Origin: Bernardetia sp042180575 | GTDB lineage: Bacteria > Bacteroidota > Bacteroidia > Cytophagales > Bernardetiaceae | Assembly (NCBI RefSeq): GCF_042180575.1 | Contig: NZ_CP170094.1 | Span: 3,100,001-3,164,000, forward strand | Direction: 5' to 3' | DNA length: 64,000 nucleotides | Shown: in pieces, positions 18,280 through 27,184 of the stretch | Numbering within the stretch: position 1 is the stretch's first letter | Layout of the letters: each line of letters starts with the position of its first letter | The notes under the pieces: model-generated | Databases searched by the model: none | The model's input: the letters and a program-made list of their open reading frames with translations, nothing else | What the model was told of the DNA's origin: nothing | Translations under genes and position numbers: made by a program

Positions 18280-19071
18280 TTAATCTTTAAGAAATTTCAT
18301 TACTACATCAAAAAACTCTTTTGGTGCTTGAGCATGTACCCAATGTCCTGCCTCATGTATAGTATGTATATGAGCGTTTGGAAAATACTTTGTAATGTTT
18401 GGAATATCTTTTTCTTGAATGTAGCGAGATTGTCCTCCATTTATAAATAAGGTAGATTGCTCATTATAATCGACAGCCGTATCTATATTTTTGTTTTTGG
18501 TTACTGCCCCCCCTATTTTTATAATAGACTTTTCTAAGGCAGGTAGGTTCATTTTCCACTCAAACCCATTTTTTGAACGAGCTAAGTTTTTGAGTAAAAA
18601 TAATCGTACCCCTTCTTCATCTATATATTGTCCTAATATTTCATCAGCATCATTTCTACTTTCTAGTTTTTCTACCTGAATTGCATTTAATCCATTTAAA
18701 ATAGCTTCATGATGTGACACATTATACTTTCTAGGAGAAATATCAACAACTACCATTTTTTCAAATGTATTAGGGTAAGTAAGCGCATATTGCATTACTA
18801 CTTTTCCTCCCATAGAATGTCCAATAAGTAAAGGGTTTTTGAGTTGATGTTCTTCTATAAAGTTATGTAAATCATCTGCTAAGACTACATAATTCATTAC
18901 TGAGTCGTGTGGAGAGCGTCCATGATTACGCTGATCTATCAAAAATACTCGGTAATGCTCTGCAAACTGACGTCCCAAAGTAAGCCAATTATCAAGTGAG
19001 CCAAATACACCATGCAAAATAAGCAAAGGTTGTGATTCTGGACTTCCTAATTCCTTATAGTTAAGTTTCAT
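18280..19071 (-). CDS. Alpha/beta hydrolase (YbfF-like esterase)
   Basis: The 263-residue protein has the oxyanion-hole motif LHGVFGSLDNW (19-29), DQRNHGRS (46-53), the nucleophile elbow GHSMGG (84-89, Ser86) and the late histidine in HEAGHWVHAQAP. Length and motif spelling match the YbfF-type esterases that hydrolyse short acyl esters or acyl-CoA. The true substrate is unknown. It is monocistronic with a gap of about 650 bases upstream, shared with the promoter of the small peptide gene. Confidence 0.88.
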   Translation of the reverse strand: MKLNYKELGSPESQPLLILHGVFGSLDNWLTLGRQFAEHYRVFLIDQRNHGRSPHDSVMNYVVLADDLHNFIEEHQLKNPLLIGHSMGGKVVMQYALTYPNTFEKMVVVDISPRKYNVSHHEAILNGLNAIQVEKLESRNDADEILGQYIDEEGVRLFLLKNLARSKNGFEWKMNLPALEKSIIKIGGAVTKNKNIDTAVDYNEQSTLFINGGQSRYIQEKDIPNITKYFPNAHIHTIHEAGHWVHAQAPKEFFDVVMKFLKD

Positions 19072-19546
19072 ATCGTTTTTGATGAGTTTTATAAATAGAC
19101 GAAATATTCTAAATCAATAGAAAACAAAGATAACGTTTTCTAGACTACTCTTTGGAAGAGCTATCCACTCAGACCCTAAAAATTCAATAAACCAAAATAA
19201 GTTTTAGTAAAAAACAGGGTGTTTTTTTGAGAAATTAAGCTAAAAAAAACATAAAATAGTCCTAATTTTTTTGTAAAAAAAATGATTTTAGTGTACTGTT
19301 TTGTTGTAAAACCCACATTTTCAGTGTGTTATGGCTTTGTTAAAGAGTTTGTTTTTAAAGTTAAACTACACTATCAATTTTCTATAAAAATTTGAAAATT
19401 AGATTTTTTATATACTGAATGACTTTAATCAATCAGCTTATACCTTTTTGTTGTGTTGTTTTGATTTATTGCTGATTTGCCAAATTTAATTTTGACTTAT
19501 AAATAACTTTCAGATAACTCACGTAATAAATAGTCCACAATCAGTA

Positions 19547-19577
19547 TTTGATTCTGCAACCTTATGCTATATCTTTG
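19547..19577 (+). promoter_or_regulatory. Strong Bacteroidota promoter before the small acidic peptide gene
   Basis: TTTG (19547-19550), 19 bases, then TATCTTTG (19570-19577): a perfect match to TTTG-N19-TAnnTTTG. Transcription would start near 19584 and give a 5' leader of about 140 bases before the ATG at 19723. The remainder of the 19072-19722 gap is AT-rich with no gene of its own. Confidence 0.82.
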
Positions 19578-19722
19578 AGTATATAGAAACAAGGAATTGT
19601 ACAAGACTTCTTTATCACTCTTAGTTTTGTAATCTTATTAGATTATTTTAATAGACACCTTTTTTTATATTTTACTTAATTTATCAATTAAATATACTTT
19701 TACACTTCAAAATTTTTACGCT

Positions 19723-19890
19723 ATGAACACTCCAAACAATTTAAACAAACTTGACGAGCAAAACGAAATTTTCTCAGAATTAGAAAATGAACTTCACATT
19801 GAAGAATTAGAAGAAAGACTAGAAATGACTACTGATGGTGGTGGTGATGATGATGTAGAGCCACCAAAACTTCCTTGGCCTATGGGTTAA
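19723..19890 (+). CDS. Small acidic peptide, possible modified-peptide (RiPP-like) precursor
   Basis: A 55-residue ORF has its own consensus promoter upstream and a hairpin terminator downstream, so it is probably expressed. The first 35 residues are highly charged and leader-like (ending IEELEERLEMTT). A Gly3-Asp3 block follows (TTDGGGDDD) and then a proline-rich tail (VEPPKLPWPMG). It has no cysteine, no signal peptide and no membrane segment. The acidic helical leader plus short distinct tail is the layout of ribosomal peptide precursors, and TT-x4-DD recalls the TTxxxxEE cores of graspetides. However, no modifying enzyme (ATP-grasp, LanB, radical SAM) or exporter lies nearby. The product could equally be a small regulatory protein. 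The gene is too short for standard ORF callers. Confidence 0.6.
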   Translation: MNTPNNLNKLDEQNEIFSELENELHIEELEERLEMTTDGGGDDDVEPPKLPWPMG

Positions 19891-19963
19891 TATAATTTGA
19901 TATATTAAATCAGAACCAAATTATGTCACATTAAAGTTCAAAATATGATATTTATTCATCACT

Positions 19964-19995
19964 AAGAGGCTATCTGAAAAAGTTGGCCTCTTTTT
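19964..19995 (+). terminator. Terminator of the small peptide gene
   Basis: AAGAGGC (19964-19970) pairs with GCCTCTT (19986-19992) across a 15-base loop and runs into T residues. It is about 75 bases after the stop codon. Confidence 0.65.
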
Positions 19996-20070
19996 ACGCA
20001 GCTATCTTTTGTAAAATACAAATAATCTTATGTGTCGTTTGAATATTTTTGTAAGGAAAGCTAAAAGAAC

Positions 20071-21246
20071 CAGACTAAACGCACTATAAAATTAATAAAA
20101 AAGAGTTAATTTTCGTTCTCACTTTTAATTTTTTCTCTTTTATGGTCAGTTTAAGCTCTTATTTATCAGAAGTTCCTGATTTTCGTAGGCAAAATAAAAA
20201 TTACTTGCACAATTTGCAGGATATTTTGCTTTTAAGTGTATGTGCTATTTTTCATGGTGCAGATGGTTATGAAGAAATAGCCGATTTTGGTATTGAGAAA
20301 AAGGAATTTTTACAAAATTTTCTACGTTTGCCTAACGGAATTCCTTCCCATGATACTATACGTAGAGTTTTTTTACACTTAGATAGTGCTTTTTTTAATA
20401 GTTGTTTTATGGATTGGATTTCAGCTTGCATTAAAGATTTAGGTTTACCTTATCAGCAAATTAGTGTGGATGGAAAAGCTCTTCGGGGTAGTAAAACGGG
20501 GATTTATTTAGTTAGTGCTGTTGCTAGTGAACTAGGTTTGAGTTTAGGACAGGTTCAAGTAGAAGAAAAAAGTAATGAAATTACGGCTATTCCAGCTCTT
20601 TTAGGAATGCTTTATTTGAAAGGATATGTTGTTTCTTTAGATGCTATGGGAACACAACAAGCGATTGCTCAACAGATTATAGAGAAAGAAGGAGATTATT
20701 TTTTAGCCCTAAAAGGAAACCAAAAACATCTTTTAGAGCAAACAGAGCTTACTTTTAAAGTAGAAAAGGCTGATGATATATTTGAGACACAAGATTGGTC
20801 AGCAAGTGCTAATCAAGTAGTAGAATATAAAGTAGAGGTAAGTTCAAACTGTAAATGGATAGAAAATCTAGCTAATTGGTTAGGTTTAGTAACTTTAATA
20901 AAATTAACTACAAATAGCTCATTACGAGGAGAACATATACGCTATTATATCTCAAGTATTAAAAATTTGAGTGCAAAACAAGCCTATAAATTAGCTAGAG
21001 GGCATTGGGCAATAGAAAATAAATTACATTGGCAACTAGACGTTATTTTAAAAGAAGACGAAAAAAGAAACCGAAAAGACAATTCAGTTCATAATTTAGC
21101 ACTAGTCAGAAAAATAATACTAAATGCTGCTAAAATGTATGAAACTAAACTTAGCACTAAAAAAATGATGAATAAAATTAATTGGAATACAAGCTATGCT
21201 GAACAACTTTTTACCAAAATGTTCATTTAATAGTGCGTTTAGTCTG
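20071..21246 (+). mobile_element. Intact ISAs1-family insertion sequence
   Basis: Perfect 17-base terminal inverted repeats, CAGACTAAACGCACTAT (20071-20087) and its reverse complement (21230-21246), bound a 1176-bp element. It is flanked by an identical 9-base target duplication TAAAAGAAC at 20062-20070 and 21247-21255. The clean duplication and intact transposase gene mark a recent insertion. The right repeat overlaps the transposase stop codon. It landed in intergenic DNA just after the small peptide's terminator. Confidence 0.95.
20142..21230 (+). CDS. ISAs1-family transposase
   Basis: The 362-residue DDE transposase starts with the family's MVSLSSYLSEVPDFRR pattern. It carries catalytic motifs SVDGKALRGS (first Asp), VVSLDAMGTQ (second Asp) and the Glu in the segment HWAIENKLHWQLDV, which is diagnostic for ISAs1. 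The full length, lack of stops and perfect terminal repeats suggest it is functional. The stop codon lies inside the right inverted repeat. Confidence 0.95.
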   Translation: MVSLSSYLSEVPDFRRQNKNYLHNLQDILLLSVCAIFHGADGYEEIADFGIEKKEFLQNFLRLPNGIPSHDTIRRVFLHLDSAFFNSCFMDWISACIKDLGLPYQQISVDGKALRGSKTGIYLVSAVASELGLSLGQVQVEEKSNEITAIPALLGMLYLKGYVVSLDAMGTQQAIAQQIIEKEGDYFLALKGNQKHLLEQTELTFKVEKADDIFETQDWSASANQVVEYKVEVSSNCKWIENLANWLGLVTLIKLTTNSSLRGEHIRYYISSIKNLSAKQAYKLARGHWAIENKLHWQLDVILKEDEKRNRKDNSVHNLALVRKIILNAAKMYETKLSTKKMMNKINWNTSYAEQLFTKMFI

Positions 21247-21290
21247 TAAAAGAACTTGAATTTGTAGAATACTCGCTTGTAGCAGTTATA

Positions 21291-21464
21291 TCAAAAGTCT
21301 AACCCTACTATTTTTTGATTCTTTTGATTAATAATTATGTCAAACTGTTGATACTCTTCCAAATTGGTTCTTTCTACTAAAAATTGAATTTCTATCCTAG
21401 GTTCATTATTTTTATTTTTATAAAAAATAAGTTTATGAATAGCTATTGTTGTCGTCTTACCCAT
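21291..21464 (-). CDS. Small hypothetical protein in an operon with the next gene upstream
   Basis: A 57-codon ORF begins MGKTTTIAIHKLIFYKNK and ends QKIVGLDF. It starts 11 bases after the stop of the exported-protein gene (21476-22051) on the same strand, so co-transcription is likely. It has mixed hydrophobic/charged composition without a signal or membrane segment. The family is not recognised and it could be a chance ORF in AT-rich DNA. The ISAs1 insertion ends about 36 bases beyond its stop. Confidence 0.4.
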   Translation of the reverse strand: MGKTTTIAIHKLIFYKNKNNEPRIEIQFLVERTNLEEYQQFDIIINQKNQKIVGLDF

Positions 21465-21475
21465 TTTTTTTGAGT

Positions 21476-22051
21476 TTATAATTCTGTTTCTATCATTTGC
21501 TCTATAAGAGCATCCGATGACATACTCTTGTCAAAAGAAGATAGTATACTTTTCTTATCTTTTTCTATTATCCCTTTAAAAAATAGTTGTGCATTTTTTA
21601 CAGAAGTACTAGCATCATGAAGTTGATTATTAGAGTATTTATATAGGACAACTGTATTTTTATTATATAGCTTAATAGATATCACTTTGTAATCTTCAGC
21701 TTCTTGCTCACTCAAGTTTATGAAGAAAAACAAACAGATTAGACTACTAAAATCTTTAGCTACAGTAGCTACTTTTTCATCTGTAAGTGTTTCATCTTTA
21801 ATATCAATTTGGTATTCCTTAAATCCATCAAATAAACCATTTATTCTATATCCTTTTTTTAAACGTACTTTAGCATCTAACCCATCAGCTTCTAAAGATT
21901 GTTTAACTGTTTTGAGAGCTTGAATCTCAGTTTTTGAAAGCATCTTTGAAATAATCTCTTTAAATATTTCAGGAGTATCTTGGTTTTGAGCTGTAAGAGT
22001 GTTTGTTTTAAGAAAAGCTATTAATATAAATAGAATAAAAATATTTCTCAT
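21476..22051 (-). CDS. Hypothetical exported protein
   Basis: The 191-residue protein has a signal peptide (MRNIFILFILIAFLKTNTLTAQ) with an AQ cleavage site typical of Bacteroidota. The mature region is helical at both ends, with a middle stretch containing YKVISIKLYNKNTVVLYKY that looks like beta strands. The spacing recalls small exported proteins such as DUF4252 types, but I cannot assign it. It lies upstream of the small ORF and downstream of two other exported-protein genes on the same strand, all separately terminated. Confidence 0.7.
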   Translation of the reverse strand: MRNIFILFILIAFLKTNTLTAQNQDTPEIFKEIISKMLSKTEIQALKTVKQSLEADGLDAKVRLKKGYRINGLFDGFKEYQIDIKDETLTDEKVATVAKDFSSLICLFFFINLSEQEAEDYKVISIKLYNKNTVVLYKYSNNQLHDASTSVKNAQLFFKGIIEKDKKSILSSFDKSMSSDALIEQMIETEL

Positions 22052-22091
22052 CTTGAATAAGTAAGTTTGTTGATGGAAAGAATTAAATAAA

Positions 22092-22165
22092 TAATGTTGA
22101 TTTTCTCAACATTATGAAAATTAATATGCTATTAACCCAACAAAAATTCATTTTTGTTGGGTTAA
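22092..22165 (-). terminator. Double hairpin after the lipoprotein gene
   Basis: A perfect 15-base-pair stem (22132-22146 with 22151-22165, AACCCAACAAAAA type, loop TTCA) lies 22 bases after the stop of the minus-strand lipoprotein gene. A second hairpin, AATGTTGA (22093-22100) against TCAACATT (22106-22113), follows. Together they terminate the lipoprotein transcript and separate it from the next gene. Confidence 0.85.
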
Positions 22166-22187
22166 GTACAATAGGAGTAGGTAAATT

Positions 22188-22841
22188 TTAGTTAAAAACT
22201 TCTTCTTTCTTTACTCCCATAAATGTCATGACAGGATTTTCACAGATGATTGTTCCTTTTACTGGAACTAAATTTTTCCCTTCATGAGTTTCTGCATTGT
22301 TTTCTCCTCCTTCTGCATCGATTTCAAGCACAACTTTTTCATCAGAAAACTCTACAACTTTGAAAGTTCCTTTTTTGACAGTACTCATTTTGATTCCATT
22401 ATCAGTAATTGTCATAATATTAAATATTGGAACTACTTTTCCATCACTTGTTTTATTTTCAAAATTTGCTGTTAGTGATTGCTTTAAAAGTTCTTTTTTT
22501 CCACTAATTCCAAGTTGCAAAGTACGCTGTTTTCCTTCTGTTTCTTGTACAAGATTAATAGCTACAATAACCTCATCATTACTTCCTGCTGCAATATTGA
22601 AAACAGGTTTTGCATTTTCAAAGTCTAGTGATTTTCCGTCCATGGTAATATCTACTTTAGCAGAAGCATTTTCTGTATTGCTTATATTAGAAGTTTCTAC
22701 ATCTGTTCCTAGACCTGCACTAACTATCTCTTCAGCAATCGTTTCATTTATTTTGTCTTCTAATGCTTTTTTAGGATTACAAGCAGCAAAAGTGAGAATG
22801 AAAAAGGTGAGAAAAAAACAGTTTAAAATTTGAGTTTTCAT
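22188..22841 (-). CDS. Hypothetical lipoprotein
   Basis: The 217-residue protein has a lipoprotein signal (MKTQILNCFFLTFFILTFAAC; Cys21 in TFAAC). The mature part is probably an extracytoplasmic beta-rich domain with two similar-looking halves around ASAKVDITMDGKSLDFENAK and NPVMTFMGV. The family is not recognised. It sits among other exported proteins on the same strand, 166 bases from the DUF4412 gene. Confidence 0.75.
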   Translation of the reverse strand: MKTQILNCFFLTFFILTFAACNPKKALEDKINETIAEEIVSAGLGTDVETSNISNTENASAKVDITMDGKSLDFENAKPVFNIAAGSNDEVIVAINLVQETEGKQRTLQLGISGKKELLKQSLTANFENKTSDGKVVPIFNIMTITDNGIKMSTVKKGTFKVVEFSDEKVVLEIDAEGGENNAETHEGKNLVPVKGTIICENPVMTFMGVKKEEVFN

Positions 22842-23007
22842 TAAATTAATTTTTTAAATGAATAAGTAATTTGATAATTCTGAAAAGGTATCTGTAAAAA
22901 ATAAAAATGAGCTAAAGCAAAAAACTAAGCTCAATTTCATAACACATAACTCTATCAGAAATTGATAAATTTGGTGATTTTATTATTTTCTTGAGTGTAT
23001 AAATATT

Positions 23008-23988
23008 TTAGTTTTTGCCTTTCATCAATCCAGACATATCCATTACTTTATAGCCTTCTGTATTGATAGTTGAGTTTTGGTTTTCGTTTATTTCGGTAAC
23101 AGTCATTATTGTTTTTTCGCCTGTTTTTTTGTCGGTTGATTCCATTTCCATTGTAAACTCATCAGACATTGCCATGACTTGATTTTTCTTTTCTTTATCT
23201 TGTACAAACATTCCTGCAAAGGCTTTAAATTGAGATATTTTCACATCTTTAGTTGTCCAAGAAACAGATTTCATATCATCATTTTCCATAATTACTTCCG
23301 AACATGTATATCCCAAAATATTTTTTGTACGTCCTGTACGAGTAATTTTGACATCTTTCATGGCTTCTTCAGGATTTTGCTCTTGTGTCTGTTCATAATC
23401 TTCAGCATTCGGCATTTTCATGGCAATGGCTTGTTTACTTTCTTCCATGAGGGTTATCATAGCTTGCTGCGAACCATCAACAATTACTGTTGATTGAGGT
23501 TTCTTGGTTTCTCCATCTTTTGTGCCTTCCACGACTTCCATAGCCATATAATTGGGGTCAGCCGAATTGTAATAACGCATAAACATATCACCATCCTCTT
23601 TTCCATTTTTTTTATAGGTTTTCATACGCATAACAAAATTAGAATTGAAATTATAACTAGATTTTACCTCTATATTTCCTTCGCCTCCAAGCATTTTATT
23701 TAGAAAATCTACACCCTCATTTTCTTGTTCTGTTTCTGAGGATTGATTTGAATTATCGTCTGTATTCTCTTCTTCATCTTTTTTCTTCTTCTTTTTTTTG
23801 CGTTTGAAAAGTCCTTCAATGGCATCTAAACCTTCATCTAGTTTGTTATCGATTTTGTTATCAATGCGATTATTGGTTTTGTTTTTTGCTTTGTTTTTGG
23901 TTTTTTCTACTGTTTTGTTTTGTGCATTTGCTTCAAAAATGACAAAAGAAAAAATACTCAGTAGAGCAATTAAAAAATAAGGTTTCAT
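23008..23988 (-). CDS. DUF4412-domain exported protein
   Basis: The 326-residue protein has a signal peptide (MKPYFLIALLSIFSFVIFEANA), then a low-complexity basic/acidic linker with a run of lysines (KRKKKKKKKDEEEN, about 63-76). A DUF4412-type domain follows from about residue 100. The motif TRTGRTKNILGYTCSE is typical of that family, with MDMSGLMKGK at the end. DUF4412 proteins are predicted periplasmic beta-rich proteins of unknown role. The charged linker may reach across the peptidoglycan layer. Confidence 0.82.
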   Translation of the reverse strand: MKPYFLIALLSIFSFVIFEANAQNKTVEKTKNKAKNKTNNRIDNKIDNKLDEGLDAIEGLFKRKKKKKKKDEEENTDDNSNQSSETEQENEGVDFLNKMLGGEGNIEVKSSYNFNSNFVMRMKTYKKNGKEDGDMFMRYYNSADPNYMAMEVVEGTKDGETKKPQSTVIVDGSQQAMITLMEESKQAIAMKMPNAEDYEQTQEQNPEEAMKDVKITRTGRTKNILGYTCSEVIMENDDMKSVSWTTKDVKISQFKAFAGMFVQDKEKKNQVMAMSDEFTMEMESTDKKTGEKTIMTVTEINENQNSTINTEGYKVMDMSGLMKGKN

Positions 23989-24228
23989 AATGATTTTAGT
24001 TAAATTTGATTTTTGGCTAAATCGTAGTAGCAGTTTTGATTAAAAAATAAAGACAATAATTAAATTTGCAATTAATCAAGATTTGATAATTAGTTAATAA
24101 AAATTGACTTCACTACTATATACGAAAAAACAAAGTGCAAACGTATAAATTTTACTTTTTTTAAGTAAAAAAGTGTTAGTTATAGAAAATTTAATCTAAA
24201 ATAGTAATCTTAACTTTTAAGATATAGA

Positions 24229-24778
24229 ATGAAAAATCAAGAGTATAACATAATCAAAAAATATATAGAGCCTTTGTACTTAGGTGTATTTAATTTTGAA
24301 TATTTAGATATGTCAGACGAGGGAAAAAAATGATTTTTACATAATAATAAAAGACATTACACATACTTGTACTATAATAAAAGACCTCAGAATAGTAGCA
24401 AATACTGTGAGTATATACGGTTGGCGAACAAAAGTTGGAGTGAGCTGGTTTAGTGTGGTTATTAATGCAACAGAATTTCAATCTTATATATCTGACTGCC
24501 TTTTAAAAGGAGGAGCTACTATTGGTAGAATGGTATATATGTATGCTTTATTAGAGTTTAATAATGAAAATAGCATTCAAACATTAGAAAAATTTATAGA
24601 GAATAATTTGAATAAGAAATTAAATCAATGTGAATTAAGCGATGTCGGTTATGCTGAAGTTGTATTATCTATATTGAATAATGAAGTTGATGCAACTGAT
24701 GAAGCCTTTATTTTTTTTCAAGAATTACAAGATGAAATGAGAGTGATAAGAAAATTCATATCTAAAGCAACTAAATGA
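24229..24778 (+). pseudogene. Frameshifted DUF6000-like gene
   Basis: The ATG at 24229 opens a frame coding for IIKKYIEPLYLGVFNFEYL, which stops at 24331 right after a seven-A run (24324-24330). The next frame carries on without stops from the same spot (NDFYIIIKDITHTC..., then IYGWRTKVGVSWFSVV) to 24778. Skipping one A joins them into a protein of about 182 residues, whose start and WR...W pattern resemble DUF6000. The C-terminus runs into an IS630 scrap, so the end is also lost. Either the gene is dead or the A7 tract allows slippage. The DUF assignment is from memory and moderate. Confidence 0.6.
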
Positions 24779-25050
24779 GCTTCTAGTCTAGCATCAAAAT
24801 TTTTATCACTTCTTATCTTATTTGGTTTTTTGACAAAAATATCCATTTCTTGTTCACAAAATAATTTTCTAACTCGTTCTACTGTTTTTACAGAAATATG
24901 ATAGTTTTGTGAAATAGTAGTTGCTGTTTCTCGTTTAACCGATTCGTCACTAGATAAAAGAACATGAGCGTATTGAATATTTTGAGTTGTTACTTGTTCT
25001 ACCAATTCTGAATGTTCAAGAGGACTTAAATGGATTCTAAATTTAGTCAT
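24760..25050 (-). pseudogene. IS630-family transposase remnant (N-terminal HTH part)
   Basis: Residues 1-95 of this frame (MTKFRIHLSPLEHSELVEQV, then SVKTVERVRKLFCE and ARLEAHLVAL) match the N-terminal helix-turn-helix half of IS630-type transposases. The catalytic half is missing: homology ends at EAHLVAL, where the frame runs into the neighbouring gene. The insertion seems to have cost both flanking genes sequence. No inverted repeats could be placed. Confidence 0.8.
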
Positions 25051-25156
25051 AAAAAAAGCGAAGTTTGATTTAACAAAGATAACTCTTAAAAAAAACAGAC
25101 AAATTAATATTTATTGAACAATAGATAGAGATAATGCACAGAAATTAGAAAGTTTG

Positions 25157-25762
25157 ATGAGTCAAGATGCTACATTTAAAAATTATGTTCTGAATTATTA
25201 TAGCAAGACAGAGAAAACATATTTAGAATATGCTATTGATGAGTGTAGTATCAAAACGGTAGAAGTTTTAGCTAAAAATAAAGCCATTTTGGGATATAAA
25301 AATAAATACACAAAAGAAATTTTGAATCTGTATATAGAAAATTTGGGTTGTTATTTAGAAAAAAATGCCGATAAGTGTTTGATTCCTGCTTTTGTACTAC
25401 TTATAGAAAATGATTATTTCCGTCTTAGACCTACTTTATTAGAAAAGTTAAATTGTTATTCTGATGTACTTCTAGATTGGTATATAGTTATTCAACCTGT
25501 TGTAAAGGCATTGATAAAAAAAGGATTGAAAGTAGAAAAATCTATCATAAATATCACAGGAGAAAAGAATAATTACCTTTTAGAAGTTTGTAAACGGGAA
25601 AATCAATATACTAATGAAGAAAATAAAGAGCATCAAAAAGCAATTCGTAATTACATTCAGTTTTTGAAACAAGAGGTGGTAGATTTTGAAACAGAAATTG
25701 ATGGAAAAAGACCTATCAATTTATTGAGTTCGGTATTTCAAAAGAAGATTAGAGGAAAATAA
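25157..25762 (+). CDS. Hypothetical protein, possibly 5'-truncated
   Basis: The ATG at 25157 gives 201 residues. The frame is also open upstream to 25118 and there reads like protein (TIDRDNAQKLESL), so the original start may have been removed by the IS630 remnant just before it. Helical repeats such as TYLEYAIDECSIKTVEVLAK resemble degenerate ankyrin repeats, but I cannot assign a family. It has no signal peptide. Another truncated gene lies on the other side of the IS scrap. Confidence 0.6.
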   Translation: MSQDATFKNYVLNYYSKTEKTYLEYAIDECSIKTVEVLAKNKAILGYKNKYTKEILNLYIENLGCYLEKNADKCLIPAFVLLIENDYFRLRPTLLEKLNCYSDVLLDWYIVIQPVVKALIKKGLKVEKSIINITGEKNNYLLEVCKRENQYTNEENKEHQKAIRNYIQFLKQEVVDFETEIDGKRPINLLSSVFQKKIRGK

Positions 25763-25845
25763 CTTGCTGTTAGTATAGGTTTTGGCAAAATGATTTTTTA
25801 TTTTTATCCAAAATCTTATTCTTTCGTCTTTTCTTATTCCTTTTA

Positions 25846-27162
25846 ATGAATTATTCTAGTACAAACGGAGATACACAAGTTGGCTCATTGCGTGAAGCCT
25901 TATTTCAAACTTTTAGCTCAAAGGGTGGTCTTTTGATGCCTGAAACTATAAATCCTTTACCCAAAGATTTTTTAGCTAATCTTCATACTTTTTCATTTCA
26001 AGAAATTTGTTTGAAAATCTGTATAAATTTATTTGGAGATGAAATTCCTGAACAAGACATAGAGAAAATAATACAAAAGGCATTTGATTTCGAAATTCCG
26101 TTAGTAGAAATTTATGAAAAAGAAGTTTATTCACTAGAACTTTTTCATGGCAAAACGCTTTCTTTCAAAGATGTAGGAATGTGTTTTATGGCAGAACTAA
26201 TGAGTTATTTTCTAGAAAAAGACAAAAAAACGAAGAATAATAAAGAAGTAATTGTTTTGGTAGCCACCACAGGAGATACAGGGAGTGCAGCAGCAAGTGC
26301 TTTTTTTAAAAAAGAAGGAATAAAAGTCTGTATTTTGTATCCAAAAAATAAATTGAGTTTGTTACAAGAAAAACAACTCAATACATGGGGAGAAAATATT
26401 ACAGCTTTAGAAATTGATGGAACATTTGAAGACTGCCAACGACTAGTAAAAGAAGCTGTTACAGACAAAGAATTGAATAAAAAAATACAAGTTACGACCT
26501 CAAACTCTTATAATATTGCTCGCCTTTTGCCACAATGTTTGTATTATTTTTGGGCTGTTGCTCAACTAAAAGGAGAAAAACGAACAGCTATTTTTTCTAT
26601 TCCAAGTGGAAATTTTGGAAACCTAACAGCAGGAATTATCGCCAAAAAAATGGGTCTTCGAATCAGTCGTTTTATTGCAGCTACCAATATTAATGATGTC
26701 GTTCCTCAATATTTATTGAATGGAAGTTTTGAGCCTCGCCCTGCTGTTCGTACTATTTCTAGTTCGATGGACACAGGAAACCCCGTTAATTTTAGGCGTT
26801 TACTGACACTTTACAACCATTCTTATACTCGTTTTTCGGCAGATATTGCAGGATACAGACTAACCGACCGAAGAACAAAAAATACTCTCAAAGACCTCTA
26901 TGAAGGTTATAATTACTTAGCTGATCCACATTCTACGGTCGCTTATGCTGCACTCAAAAATTATCTTACTCCAGAGAGCGAAGTAGGTATTTTTCTTGCC
27001 ACAGCACACCCAGCTAAGTATTATGAAGTAGTAAAACAAACTATTTTTGATATAGAATTAGAAATGCCTCCTTTTTTGGAAGAAGCATTGAGAAAAGAAA
27101 AGAAAATTGTCTCGCTTTCTTCTAAAATTGATGATTTGAAAGAGTTTCTAACTAAAAACTAA
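25846..27162 (+). CDS. thrC: Threonine synthase
   Basis: ThrC converts O-phosphohomoserine to threonine with PLP. The 438-residue length and start (MNYSSTNGDTQVGSLREALF) fit the short bacterial class. The PLP lysine is Lys108 in HGKTLSFKDVG, and the phosphate loop TGDTGSAA is at 142-149. GNFGNLTAG and ISSSMDTGNPVNF further on are also typical. The neighbouring thrA and thrB genes are not in the window, so it is separate from the pathway operon here. It converges with the sensor gene with 22 bases between stops. Confidence 0.96.
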   Translation: MNYSSTNGDTQVGSLREALFQTFSSKGGLLMPETINPLPKDFLANLHTFSFQEICLKICINLFGDEIPEQDIEKIIQKAFDFEIPLVEIYEKEVYSLELFHGKTLSFKDVGMCFMAELMSYFLEKDKKTKNNKEVIVLVATTGDTGSAAASAFFKKEGIKVCILYPKNKLSLLQEKQLNTWGENITALEIDGTFEDCQRLVKEAVTDKELNKKIQVTTSNSYNIARLLPQCLYYFWAVAQLKGEKRTAIFSIPSGNFGNLTAGIIAKKMGLRISRFIAATNINDVVPQYLLNGSFEPRPAVRTISSSMDTGNPVNFRRLLTLYNHSYTRFSADIAGYRLTDRRTKNTLKDLYEGYNYLADPHSTVAYAALKNYLTPESEVGIFLATAHPAKYYEVVKQTIFDIELEMPPFLEEALRKEKKIVSLSSKIDDLKEFLTKN

Positions 27163-27184
27163 ATTCTCAGTTAAGATTATTTTT

